From NCBI GenBank assembly GCA_035340715.1, contig DAOQTX010000004.1:12642-76641 (forward strand): 64,000 nucleotides of DNA. Reading direction: 5' to 3'. The translations under genes were made by a program, and so were the position numbers. Every line of letters begins with the position of its first letter. Position 1 is the first letter of the stretch. The notes below the pieces were generated by a model. It worked only from the letters and a program-made list of their open reading frames with translations. It was not told where the DNA came from and made no database searches. Shown in pieces: positions 17,608-25,258 of this stretch. The stretch is from DAOQTX01 sp035340715. GTDB taxonomy: Bacteria > Bacteroidota > Bacteroidia > AKYH767-A > OLB10.

Positions 17608-19284
17608 TTATTGTTCCTTTCCAGACATGATATTCTTATATAACTGTTCATTTTTTAAGGCCTCACTGGCTTTAATCAATTCAGTATCACTGTTAAAAGC
17701 AGCCTGCATTCGACCGGTTTGATAATAATATCGTCCTGCTATTTCTTGGCGCAACAAATCTGATATTTCAGCTTTAAATTTCTTTAAATCTTCTGTTTTG
17801 TTGTGCTGAAGTTTTGCATTTAATGCCGCATATTCATTGCTGATGTCTTGATAGTAGGACTCTTTTTCGGTAGTTTCTTTCAAATCTTTCATCAATTTTT
17901 CGCTTTTTGTCTCGTAATCGTATTCTTTATCGGAGATATATTTCAAAAAGTCTTGGTAATCGTTTTCAGAAATTTGAAAATCGTTAATTGCCGGAATAGA
18001 GGTATGAGTACTGGCATATTGCGTAGCATAATCAAATATCAAATATTTGGTGATCAAGCTTGTGGATATGGGACTCAGTTTATCCAATTCTACTTTGTAG
18101 TCGGGATATACACCACCACCATCAAATACTTTTCTTCCTGATTTGGTTTTAAACTCTGTGATCAAAGAATCGGGAATTTTTCCTACACTACCATCATCAT
18201 TTCGATGAGAATAGTCGAGCGCTTGAATACATCTTCCGCTGGGTATATAATATTTTGCAGTGGTAACTTTCAATTGAGAATTATAACTGAGCGGTCGTGT
18301 GGTTTGAACCAATCCTTTGCCGAATGAGCGTTGACCAATAACAATAGCACGGTCTAAATCCTGTAATGCACCTGCTACTATTTCACTAGCAGAAGCAGAA
18401 GTGCTGTTGATTAAAACGGCTACCGGGATTTTTATATCCACCGGTTGATCTAAAGCTTTATAATTTTTATCCCACTCTTTTACTTTTCCTTTGGTATATA
18501 CTACTTCGGTGCCTTTATCGACAAATAGGTTTACAATATTTACGGCTTCGTGTAAAAGTCCACCGGGATTTCCTCTAAGATCGAGTATTACGCTGCTGAT
18601 ATTGTTTTTCTCTTTCAACTCAAGCAAAGCTTTTTTTACCTCAGCTCCACAATGATCGGTAAAACTTGTCAATCGAATATATCCGACTCCGCCTTCTAGT
18701 GCTGTGTAATAGGGTACGCTTTTTATTTTTATTTCATCACGTTCGATGGTTTTTGTAAAAGCATCATCTCGTCCATTTCTTTTAAAAGTAATCTTAACAG
18801 GCGTTTTGGGTTGCCCTTTGAGCAATTTACTTACGTCATCACTGTTTTTCCCTTTTACAACTTTGCCATCAATTTCAATAATAATGTCGCCTGCTTTAAT
18901 ATCATTCATTTGAGCAGGGAATCCTTCATAGGGTTCCATAATCACTATGTTGTCTCCCTTTTGTCCAATCAAAGCACCAATACCTCCGTATTGCCCGGTG
19001 GTCATAAAACGATAATCTTCTATATCCGATTCAGGTATGTAGTTGGTATAAGGATCTAATGAAAGAAGCATGGCATCAATTCCTTTTTTCATCAAATCGC
19101 CAGGAGCCGTTTCATCAACGTAATAAATATTCAATTCACGGAACAAGCTGGTAAAAATGTCCAGGTTGCGAGATATCTCAAAATAGTCTTCTTTGAAACT
19201 ATAGGAAGCTACTCCTATAGAAACGATTAAAGCCATGATTGCCAAACGGCTTTTAGTAAGTGATTTTTTCAGCATCTTTTTCAT
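17608..19284 (-). CDS. S41 family carboxy-terminal processing protease (CtpA-like)
   Basis: This is a periplasmic serine protease that degrades or trims proteins from their C-termini. An uncleaved or cleaved N-terminal hydrophobic segment (LAIMALIVSIGVAS) is followed by a helical domain. A PDZ domain lies around residues 80-165 (GGIGALIGQKGDNIVI, AGDIIIEIDGK). The S41 catalytic domain has the nucleophile Ser in STSASASEIVAGALQ near residue 298 and the general base Lys in QRSFGKGLVQ near 322. A coiled-coil-rich C-terminal extension ends the protein. The frame runs to a GTG at 19302, but the ATG at 19284 gives a better signal sequence. It lies just after yidD. Confidence 0.92.
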   Translation of the reverse strand: MKKMLKKSLTKSRLAIMALIVSIGVASYSFKEDYFEISRNLDIFTSLFRELNIYYVDETAPGDLMKKGIDAMLLSLDPYTNYIPESDIEDYRFMTTGQYGGIGALIGQKGDNIVIMEPYEGFPAQMNDIKAGDIIIEIDGKVVKGKNSDDVSKLLKGQPKTPVKITFKRNGRDDAFTKTIERDEIKIKSVPYYTALEGGVGYIRLTSFTDHCGAEVKKALLELKEKNNISSVILDLRGNPGGLLHEAVNIVNLFVDKGTEVVYTKGKVKEWDKNYKALDQPVDIKIPVAVLINSTSASASEIVAGALQDLDRAIVIGQRSFGKGLVQTTRPLSYNSQLKVTTAKYYIPSGRCIQALDYSHRNDDGSVGKIPDSLITEFKTKSGRKVFDGGGVYPDYKVELDKLSPISTSLITKYLIFDYATQYASTHTSIPAINDFQISENDYQDFLKYISDKEYDYETKSEKLMKDLKETTEKESYYQDISNEYAALNAKLQHNKTEDLKKFKAEISDLLRQEIAGRYYYQTGRMQAAFNSDTELIKASEALKNEQLYKNIMSGKEQ

Positions 19285-19298
19285 ATTCAAAAAATTAA

Positions 19299-19511
19299 TC
19301 ACGGTAGCGGATCATGTCCATGTCCTCCCCATGGGTTGCAGGATAAAATTCTTTTTAGTGCCAACCACAATCCTTTAATTGCTCCGTACTTATCCAATGC
19401 TTGAATCGCATATTCGCTGCAGGTTGGCACATAGCGACATTGTGCACCAAGAAGCGGTGATATACTGTATTGATAAAATCGGAACAAAAGGATAAATGGC
19501 TTCTTAAGCAC
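19299..19511 (-). CDS. yidD: Membrane protein insertion efficiency factor YidD
   Basis: This 70-residue YidD protein has the family hallmarks [15 protein letters not shown] and [11 protein letters not shown]. YidD is a small inner-membrane-associated protein that aids YidC-dependent membrane insertion. It begins with GTG at 19511, overlapping the end of rnpA by 8 bases, the common rnpA-yidD arrangement. The S41 protease follows. Confidence 0.95.
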   Translation of the reverse strand: MLKKPFILLFRFYQYSISPLLGAQCRYVPTCSEYAIQALDKYGAIKGLWLALKRILSCNPWGGHGHDPLP

Positions 19512-19824
19512 TTGTATTATTTGTAGTTAAACGATTTAAAATTACCATTATTACTTGCATCATTTTCTTTTGATTTTCTTTTTCTTTTGCGGTATATATT
19601 AACATAATATCCAGTCCCGATTTTTTTTGGATCAATCTTTCACTCAAAGCATGATGACTGTGTCTCAAACATTCCCTAACCAATCGCTTTATTTTGTTTC
19701 GATCAACCGCTTTCTTAAAATGCCTTTTGGCCACACTAATACAGAAATGCAATCCGGCATTCGATACATTTTCATTATAAACTACTCTAAATGGATATAA
19801 GTTAAATGACTGTCCTTTGGACAT
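19504..19824 (-). CDS. rnpA: Ribonuclease P protein component (start codon uncertain)
   Basis: RnpA is the protein cofactor of RNase P, which matures tRNA 5' ends. The signature is clear: [22 protein letters not shown] near residue 31. The first ATG is at 19824, but recognisable RnpA N-terminal sequence (YRFGKKFRLHGRKSIQEL) continues in frame upstream to about 19878. That frame is open to a TAA at 19951-19953 and contains no ATG, GTG or TTG. The real start is therefore probably a rare codon such as ATT at 19902 or ATC at 19917; an assembly error is the alternative. It follows hemD and overlaps yidD. Confidence 0.9.
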   Translation of the reverse strand: MSKGQSFNLYPFRVVYNENVSNAGLHFCISVAKRHFKKAVDRNKIKRLVRECLRHSHHALSERLIQKKSGLDIMLIYTAKEKENQKKMMQVIMVILNRLTTNNTSA

Positions 19825-19967
19825 AAGTTCTTGGATACTTTTTCTACCGTGGAGTCGAAATTTTTTTCCAAAACGATAGTCGCCTGAAGCAGCAGATGTA
19901 ATGTTGTCCGATTTGATGGTTTGAAATTCTTGAAGTCTACAAGAGCTAAATTAGAAATAATTGCGCC

Positions 19968-20729
19968 TTACTTGTTGACCGATTTAATATAATTTTCGAG
20001 TGCCATGGTCATACTGGGAAACTCTGGAAGTGGAGCGTAGATATCTATTTTAAGTTTGGCTTCTAAAATTGCTTGTTCGGTGGTTGTTCCGAAGGCGGCA
20101 ATACGGGTATTGTTTTGCTTAAACTTTGGGAAGTTTTTAAACAAGGACGCTATGTCGGCCGGACTAAAAAACACCAAGACATCGAAATTAACTTTTTCCA
20201 AATCGCTGAGGTCGCTACAAACAGTTTTATACAACAATGCCTTACTGTATTTTATCTGATGCTTATCTAATGTGTCGGTTATTTCCGGTTTCAAAATATC
20301 AGAACAAGGAAGTAAAAACTTATCGTCTTTATGCTTTTTGGCAATATCCATCAAATCCTGAATCGTTTGTTTGCCAAAGAATATTTTTCTCTTACGATAG
20401 GTAATAAACTTTTGAAGATAATAGGCGGTTGATTCACTAATACAGAAATATTTAAACTCTTCAAGATTGTTAATACGCATTTCGCCACACATTCTGAAAA
20501 AGTGTTCGGCTGCATGACGGCTTGTGAGAATGATGCTTTGATGTTCCTGTATAGAAACTTTCTCTTTTCTGAAATCCATTCCAGAAACTCCTTCTACATG
20601 AATGAATGGCCTGAAGTCAATCTTTAAATTGTACTTTTTTGCCAAATCAAAATACGGAGACTTATCGGATTCCGGTTTGGGCTGTGTAACTAAAATACTT
20701 TTAACCTTTAGGTCTTTTTCTATTCCCAC
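19968..20729 (-). CDS. hemD: Uroporphyrinogen-III synthase
   Basis: HemD cyclises hydroxymethylbilane to uroporphyrinogen III in haem biosynthesis. This 253-residue protein shows the HemD two-domain pattern: KSILVTQPKPE at the start of domain 1, the IILTSRHAAEHFF motif near 66, and VNFDVLVFFSPADIASLF followed by IAAFGTTTEQAILE in the C-terminal half. The family is divergent, but the last motif is diagnostic. The GTG start at 20729 is directly preceded by an in-frame TGA, so no earlier start is possible. It is in operon after the DUF4271 gene. Confidence 0.9.
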   Translation of the reverse strand: MGIEKDLKVKSILVTQPKPESDKSPYFDLAKKYNLKIDFRPFIHVEGVSGMDFRKEKVSIQEHQSIILTSRHAAEHFFRMCGEMRINNLEEFKYFCISESTAYYLQKFITYRKRKIFFGKQTIQDLMDIAKKHKDDKFLLPCSDILKPEITDTLDKHQIKYSKALLYKTVCSDLSDLEKVNFDVLVFFSPADIASLFKNFPKFKQNNTRIAAFGTTTEQAILEAKLKIDIYAPLPEFPSMTMALENYIKSVNK

Positions 20730-20751
20730 TCAAATAAAAGATTTATCCTAA

Positions 20752-21675
20752 TCAGACCAAGGCCCATTTTATTACCAATGCCCATGGTACCAATTCGAGG
20801 GCGCAAAAATACAAAAAAATATGCATCCAAGACATACCTTGTATGGACCTTGCTATGCCCAATCCTCTAAAATACCGTACTAATAGAGATAGAGAAAACA
20901 GCACTAATAAAATTGAAGGGATATAACTTACGAAAGCTGAATCAACAAAAACCCAAACGAGTATTAATGGCGTAAATAAGATACCCAGCATATTGTTGAG
21001 CAAAAACACATTGAATATGTAGGTTGAAATGGATCGCTCCTGATTGAATATATATCCGATAAGTTTTAATAAAACCATTTTACCGGAATATATCATTGAT
21101 ATTAAAAATGCAAATAAAATAAAGCGCCCAAAGCCATCAAATATCCATGGATGATTCCAATCGAACTGCACCGATAACTTGTACATCAATAATGCCGATG
21201 AGAGATAAAAAATAATAGACATAAAAACCGATGCTTGTTGGATTATGATGTTTTCGTCTCGCACTACTTGATTGGTAAGACCGGTACTCATAAACGCTTT
21301 TAATATCTGAGCGGCTGCTCTTCCATACACTACCCTCAACAAAGCAATGCCTGCTGATAGTATCAACAATACCACTACAAACCAATCGGGATTTTTTTGC
21401 TCGAAGCTAACCGGTCGAACAAAATCACTTTTTAATTCATGTGATGTAAAGATGTTTTTCTCTTCATAGCGTTGCACATTCCCTACGCTTACCCGTATGG
21501 TGTCAATTCCCGATAAGGGTTGATGCATCACAATCGGAATTTCAGCAGTGATTTTAGTATGGTCCGATTTAGGCAAAAGGTTAGAAGCTTGCTTTTTTAC
21601 AGTCGAGTCCTGTTCTGCTTTATCGATTGTTGCAGTTGAGTTAAGCAAATGCGTAGAATCTTGAATTGCTTTCAA
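20752..21675 (-). CDS. DUF4271 integral membrane protein
   Basis: This 307-residue protein has a polar N-terminal 95 residues and then about six transmembrane helices, beginning at WFVVVLLILSAGIALL and ending with HIFLYFCALELVPWALVIKW. It matches DUF4271, a Bacteroidota membrane family of unknown function that is usually encoded just before hemD, as here. The best start is TTG at 21675; an in-frame TAG lies only 15 bases further upstream. A function cannot be given. Confidence 0.85.
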   Translation of the reverse strand: MKAIQDSTHLLNSTATIDKAEQDSTVKKQASNLLPKSDHTKITAEIPIVMHQPLSGIDTIRVSVGNVQRYEEKNIFTSHELKSDFVRPVSFEQKNPDWFVVVLLILSAGIALLRVVYGRAAAQILKAFMSTGLTNQVVRDENIIIQQASVFMSIIFYLSSALLMYKLSVQFDWNHPWIFDGFGRFILFAFLISMIYSGKMVLLKLIGYIFNQERSISTYIFNVFLLNNMLGILFTPLILVWVFVDSAFVSYIPSILLVLFSLSLLVRYFRGLGIARSIQGMSWMHIFLYFCALELVPWALVIKWALV

Positions 21676-21687
21676 AAAGAAATGATA

Positions 21688-22644
21688 CTATAATCTGAAA
21701 TTTCTGGATATGTTAAAGCTAAATTTATATCCACCATCAGCCCAATCATCGGTGGTATAGGGAATAAATTCAGATTCAAGAAAATAAGATGCATTGGTCA
21801 ACATGATGGTAAACACATGTCCTCCGGTTTCAATTTCCAATCCGGCACCTAAAGGAGGAAAATATCCCGAATCTTTTTCATCTCTGAGCGATGAGAATGT
21901 ATGAAAGTAATCGGCTACCAATGCCAAACTTCGAGTGAATTTAAATCGCATGGCGGCACCCACTGAAAACAATCCATTTTCATCGTCAGGATCGGGAACA
22001 AAATTTCGATGAACATAGGTCGGCATTAGCGCCAAAGAAAAATTAGAACTGAATTTACGCGCTATAATTAGCTGACTGGCATACGAAATTCTCCTTGCAA
22101 AAACATTTTCTCTTTCATTATCATCATCACCTCTTCGACCCCTATCGTCATCTTTCAATCGGCTATAGTAACCATTCACATCTTTCTCTGGTGTAATTGC
22201 CATAGAAGTAAACACGGTCACTGCTACCGGTACTTTGTTGTTCGTTGTTTGTTGCAATATTCTTCCTTTAAACAAACCTTCTAAATTTTCTTTGTGTTTG
22301 CTTCTGGAAAGTCCTACCGTAAAGTTATCGGTTATACCATATTCAAATGCTATGCGTATGTCTTGCGAAACATCAAAACCCCATAAGGTATGCGCTCCAC
22401 CACCACTATTATCTCCAATACTTCCAAATCGGTGACCGATTCTGAAATCAAGTGTTTTACCAAATACTGTCTCATTGGTTTGAGCGTTTATCACCTTGGT
22501 ACTTTTAAATGTAGCCGAAACTTTTTCGTTCTTTTCTTCCGATTGCTCATTCAACAAGTTCATCAAATCGTCTTGCGCGAATGTATTAGTGCTACAATAA
22601 ACTAAAAGCAAGCTAAAAAGTAAGGGTTTAAATTTTGATGTCAT
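21688..22644 (-). CDS. DUF5777 family outer-membrane beta-barrel protein
   Basis: This 318-residue exported protein has a signal peptide ending at FAQ near residue 24. Alternating amphipathic strands rich in aromatic residues fill the rest, such as DFRIGHRFGS, IRIAFEYGITDNFTVGLSRS and SLALVADYFHTF, and it closes on a barrel-like FSFNISRNFRL. This fits the DUF5777 beta-barrel family. It is three bases downstream of a YceI gene and close to a CXXXCH protein, a grouping that suggests a shared envelope redox or lipid-related task, not yet proven. Confidence 0.85.
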   Translation of the reverse strand: MTSKFKPLLFSLLLVYCSTNTFAQDDLMNLLNEQSEEKNEKVSATFKSTKVINAQTNETVFGKTLDFRIGHRFGSIGDNSGGGAHTLWGFDVSQDIRIAFEYGITDNFTVGLSRSKHKENLEGLFKGRILQQTTNNKVPVAVTVFTSMAITPEKDVNGYYSRLKDDDRGRRGDDDNERENVFARRISYASQLIIARKFSSNFSLALMPTYVHRNFVPDPDDENGLFSVGAAMRFKFTRSLALVADYFHTFSSLRDEKDSGYFPPLGAGLEIETGGHVFTIMLTNASYFLESEFIPYTTDDWADGGYKFSFNISRNFRL

Positions 22645-22647
22645 ATA

Positions 22648-23208
22648 CTACTCCTTTTTATCTTTAGGCTTATAAGGCTTGTAAGTAAATTCAAATTTCA
22701 CATTTACTTTTTCTGCTATATTTTCCGTCAGCAATTTCGGAATTTTTATGTCATGATCTTTCAGCATCACATCAAAACTTCCTTTCAAAACAATATTCCC
22801 ATTCTGCACTTCGATGGTTGCATTTTCAACCCGCTCTTTTTTAACTCCATGAATTTCAAGCTCACCGCTACCTTTCACTTGTTGCGGCCCCTCTTTCCTC
22901 ATGTCAAATCCTTCTCCTATCACACCTTTAAAAGAAGCGAAAGGAAATTTATCGCTTTCCATGTACTTCTCATTAAAGTGTTCCTGCATCAATGGCTTTT
23001 CAAATTTAAATGTAGTGATGGGTATTTTAAACACCACTTCATTGTTGCTGGTGTTCAATACTGATGTTGCACTGTGTGTTTCTGCTTCAATATTTTCAAG
23101 TGGAGCTTTGGAGAAAAAACTAATCTTTCCATCGCTGCTCATATATACTTGGGCGAACATTGTTAGCGGAAAAATCAAAGCAAGAAGTAATAAATTCAAT
23201 TTTTTCAT
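22648..23208 (-). CDS. YceI family lipid-binding protein
   Basis: This 186-residue secreted protein has a signal peptide (LLLALIFPLTMFA) and a single YceI-type lipocalin-like barrel. Typical segments are MYMESDKFPFASFKG near 82 and the loop VKGSGELEIHGVKKE near 112. YceI proteins bind long isoprenoid or fatty-acyl ligands in the periplasm. It lies 12 bases after the cytochrome-like gene and 3 bases before the DUF5777 barrel, so the three are almost certainly co-transcribed. Confidence 0.92.
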   Translation of the reverse strand: MKKLNLLLLALIFPLTMFAQVYMSSDGKISFFSKAPLENIEAETHSATSVLNTSNNEVVFKIPITTFKFEKPLMQEHFNEKYMESDKFPFASFKGVIGEGFDMRKEGPQQVKGSGELEIHGVKKERVENATIEVQNGNIVLKGSFDVMLKDHDIKIPKLLTENIAEKVNVKFEFTYKPYKPKDKKE

Positions 23209-23220
23209 TTCTTTTCTTTT

Positions 23221-23583
23221 TTAATTGTTAGGCGCACCGGCTGCCAGCCAGCAACGCAAAATATCTATATCGGTCTGACTTAATGGACCGGATGGAGGCA
23301 TGTCTTTTGTATTGATAGCTCTTTGTTCAAATGTTCCATTGTCAACTTTCGATTTAACGCCTACATAAGGATTGCTTTTAAAATCACCGGTGCCACTTCC
23401 TCCGGGCTCGTGACAACCGTTCACACAATAAGTCTGTATGATTGGATTTACATCTGCATTAAACTCGCTAGCTATGGTTGTACAGTCGGGAAGGGGTTGA
23501 GCCAAATCACCTTTATCGCTTAAGCAAGATGTAAATAAAACAATGATAAACAATTGACATATAAAAGGAAGTGCTCGATTCAT
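23221..23583 (-). CDS. Cytochrome c-like lipoprotein with CXXXCH motif
   Basis: This 120-residue protein carries a lipobox (LFTSC near residue 21) and a small cytochrome-like domain. The haem-type motif is CVNGCH, with three rather than two residues between the cysteines, followed by EPGGSGTGDF. The conserved tail MPPSGPLSQTDIDILRCWLAAGAPNN is shared by many uncharacterised Bacteroidota cytochrome-like proteins. I choose the ATG at 23583, which gives a proper lipoprotein signal; the upstream open frame overlaps the divergent promoter region. It is the first gene of the cytochrome-YceI-DUF5777 set. Confidence 0.82.
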   Translation of the reverse strand: MNRALPFICQLFIIVLFTSCLSDKGDLAQPLPDCTTIASEFNADVNPIIQTYCVNGCHEPGGSGTGDFKSNPYVGVKSKVDNGTFEQRAINTKDMPPSGPLSQTDIDILRCWLAAGAPNN

Positions 23584-23587
23584 TTTG

Positions 23588-23595
23588 TATTTTTG
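23588..23595 (+). promoter_or_regulatory. -7 element for the beta-propeller T9SS substrate
   Basis: TATTTTTG fits TAnnTTTG and lies 19 bases before the ATG at 23615. It nearly abuts the -7 element of the divergent gene. No TTG at a good distance is seen. Confidence 0.4.
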
Positions 23596-23600
23596 ATTAA

Positions 23601-23608
23601 CAAACATA
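23601..23608 (-). promoter_or_regulatory. -7 element for the cytochrome-YceI-DUF5777 operon
   Basis: TATGTTTG on the minus strand matches TAnnTTTG and lies 17 bases before the ATG at 23583. Together with the element at 23588-23595 it makes two face-to-face promoters only five bases apart, which would compete for polymerase. Confidence 0.4.
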
Positions 23609-23614
23609 CAAAAT

Positions 23615-25258
23615 ATGAAAAAAATTGTACGGATCTGGTTTGTGATTTCTACATTATTCATGAGTAGCTCACCAATAAAGGCTCAACTATTTGTAACCGA
23701 TGCCTATTTATATGGCGATGCAAATGATGATGAGGTGAATACCATGTCATTTAATGAGCAAACTTATGAAGTGTTTGCTGCGGGCTATTTTCAAAATTCT
23801 TTCGATGGCACCATTAATGCCTTAGGAGGTAAAGATGCTTTTGTATTAAAACACGATCCTTTCGGAACTCCTTGGTTTGTTCAAATTGGAAGCGCAGCAG
23901 ACGAAGAAATTACTGCCTCATCGTTTGATGTATCAACAGGTAGTTTGTATGTGGCAGGAACATTTTCCGGTTCAACATTATCAGTGGGTAGTAATACACT
24001 AAACAATGCCGGCAATACCGATGTTTTCATTGCAAAAATAAATGCAATGGGAAATATTGTATGGAGTATGCGAATGGGAGGTTCGGGTTCTGATTATATC
24101 AGTGCCATAAAAACCGATAGCAGCGGAAACATTTATGCCTGCGGATACTTTTTTGGAGGATCATTTACTGCAGGACCTTATACCTTGGGTGGTGGTGGAC
24201 TAAGCAGCTCATACCTGGTAAAGATTAATAATACCGGCTTAGTAGATTGGGCGAAAGAAGCCAAAGGAAGCGGAGGTGGAGTAGCGATTGCCAGAGATGT
24301 ATCCATATCGACCAATGGAACTATTTGGATGGTCGGTGAATTTTCGGTAGCTGCTGATTTTGTTGTGAGCACATTAAATGCCGTTGGAACACGCGATGGT
24401 TTTTCGGCAGCTTATAATTCAAGCGGAACTTTTCAATATGCAACCCAATATTTTGGGAATTCAGGAGCTCAAGTTTTTATCAGAGGCATTCGTCCGATCG
24501 CCAATCATGAAATGGTTATGGCCGGATATTTTAGTCAAGATATTTTTGAAGGTAGTGCATTCATCAATTCGGCCGGGAATATGGACATGATGATTTTGCA
24601 AATCAATAATTTTGGTACCATTCTAAACGGATTTACTGCAGGAGGTCCGGGAGATGATCGAATATTAGGTATGGGTGGCGATTTCAGCAATGTTTTTTCA
24701 TTAGGGTATGAAAGTGACTTAAGTGAAATTCAAGGTGTGTTTTTACAAATGCCGCTTGGGGTTTCAAAAAGCGGATTGATCATTAATACCAATCACAATA
24801 CAGGTTCTCCAATGGTAGTGACTGGTAGGTTGCGATTAGCGGAACATGGTATTTCGGCACCCGAGTCTGTTTTCAAAACCACTTATGATGGATTGCCTTT
24901 GTTTGTATCACCCTTCTCGGGTTATAGTACCGGAAATATAAATTCAACCATAGCTCACGGAGGAAAAGATGCTATGATTTGTGATGTACTGATGTTTGGT
25001 GGAGTAGAAGAATCGGAGCGCAATTCGTTTAGAGCATCGCCTAATCCTGTTCGTGATAATCTTAATATATTATTTACTAAACCCATTAAAGATCGGGTGC
25101 AAGTTCGAATATATGATGCAATGGGGCACCATGTTCTCAGCGATGAATTAAGCATTGATGATCATAGCATTGATTTACAATCTTTACGAAAAGGAGTATA
25201 TTGTATCACCCTGTTTGAGAATGGAACTTCTCAAGCTCAAAAAATTATTAAACAGTAA
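23615..25258 (+). CDS. Secreted beta-propeller (SBBP-like) protein with type A T9SS signal
   Basis: This 547-residue protein has a signal peptide ending in KAQ near residue 24. Repeats of about 45-50 residues of the SBBP type follow: GGKDAFVLKHDPFGTPWFV, then NTDVFIAKINAMGNIVWSMRMGG, each paired with a line such as GSLYVAGTFSG or GNIYACGYFFGG. They predict a beta-propeller. The last 80 residues form a type A T9SS sorting domain (SPNPVRDNLNI, then VRIYDAMGHHVL, then LRKGVYCITLF and a KIIKQ end). It is therefore exported across the outer membrane and attached to or released from the surface. Ligand unknown. Confidence 0.9.
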   Translation: MKKIVRIWFVISTLFMSSSPIKAQLFVTDAYLYGDANDDEVNTMSFNEQTYEVFAAGYFQNSFDGTINALGGKDAFVLKHDPFGTPWFVQIGSAADEEITASSFDVSTGSLYVAGTFSGSTLSVGSNTLNNAGNTDVFIAKINAMGNIVWSMRMGGSGSDYISAIKTDSSGNIYACGYFFGGSFTAGPYTLGGGGLSSSYLVKINNTGLVDWAKEAKGSGGGVAIARDVSISTNGTIWMVGEFSVAADFVVSTLNAVGTRDGFSAAYNSSGTFQYATQYFGNSGAQVFIRGIRPIANHEMVMAGYFSQDIFEGSAFINSAGNMDMMILQINNFGTILNGFTAGGPGDDRILGMGGDFSNVFSLGYESDLSEIQGVFLQMPLGVSKSGLIINTNHNTGSPMVVTGRLRLAEHGISAPESVFKTTYDGLPLFVSPFSGYSTGNINSTIAHGGKDAMICDVLMFGGVEESERNSFRASPNPVRDNLNILFTKPIKDRVQVRIYDAMGHHVLSDELSIDDHSIDLQSLRKGVYCITLFENGTSQAQKIIKQ

